A stretch of 12,348 nucleotides of DNA from SKLM01 sp964421785 (GTDB lineage: Bacteria; Chloroflexota; Anaerolineae; B4-G1), in assembly GCA_964421785.1 (NCBI GenBank), contig CAYQZG010000123.1, forward strand, positions 1 through 12,348. The letters are read 5' to 3'. A program made the translations under genes and the position numbers. Below are positions 12,237 to 12,348 of the stretch, one piece after another; the first letter of the stretch is position 1, and every line of letters starts with the position of its first letter. Under the pieces are notes generated by a model that saw nothing but the letters and a program-made list of their open reading frames with translations, had not been told where the DNA came from and made no database searches.

Positions 12237-12348
12237 GGAGCGGGGGAGCAGGGGGGCGGGGGGGCGGAGGAGCGGGGGAGCGGGGGGGAGGGGGAGCGGG
12301 GGGGGAGAGGGAGCAGGGGGGAGAGGGAGCAGGGGGGAGGAGGAGCAG
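12237..12348 (+). repeat. G-rich purine simple repeat after HK4
   Basis: Begins one base after the HK4 stop and continues to the window end. Irregular GGGGGAGC and GGGAGAGGGAGCAGG units, the same kind as at 7178-7318 after HK2. No gene is seen in it. Confidence 0.85.

Overview
The window is about 12.3 kb of GC-rich bacterial DNA carrying a dense cluster of two-component signalling genes, all on the + strand, plus one small nuclease-like gene. There is one 100-N assembly gap. Large soluble multi-PAS/GAF kinases, a GxxExxY gene and many degenerate short repeats between genes (GATGGAC and ACGCATC heptamers, CACGAA repeats, G-rich purine tracts) resemble Chloroflexota, perhaps an Anaerolineae-like lineage. 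That placement is an impression. No rRNA or other taxonomic marker is present.

Layout. Bases 1-740 hold no convincing gene: a heptamer array, a CACGAA repeat, a long inverted repeat and a good extended -10 promoter (578-606) with a palindrome at its start point. Then follow a NarX/DegS-type kinase HK1 (741-3152) and its NarL/FixJ-type regulator RR1 (3250-3879). Downstream of RR1 lie two tandem GTAGGA-N4-TCCTAC-like boxes, centred near -64 and -42 of a second promoter (3984-4012). Between that promoter and the next kinase sits a compact 495-bp unit (4052-4546): a GxxExxY gene bracketed by 37-bp inverted repeats. The second kinase block is HK2 (4597-7254), HK3 (7411-9957), stand-alone receiver RR2 (10218-10661) and receiver-PAS-kinase HK4 (10668-12236).

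How it may work. HK1 and RR1 look like a cognate pair. RR1 is the only protein here with a DNA-binding domain, and the boxes fit sites for a regulator of its family, so RR1 may switch on the downstream kinase operon. HK3 has the phytochrome-like SHDLRAPLR kinase core that usually partners an Rcp1-like receiver such as RR2. HK4 can take a phosphoryl group on its own receiver and signal onward. HK2 and HK4 share a kinase core. No DNA-binding output for the HK2/HK3/RR2/HK4 branch is visible.

Most unusual points: the GxxExxY gene with precise inverted-repeat ends, which looks like a minimal mobile cassette dropped into an operon leader; a perfect 35-bp palindrome read in frame inside the ATPase domain of both HK2 and HK4, recalling Rickettsia palindromic elements; and the phased tandem operators. 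The N gap is flanked by an identical 55-bp sequence on both sides and is probably an unmerged contig overlap.
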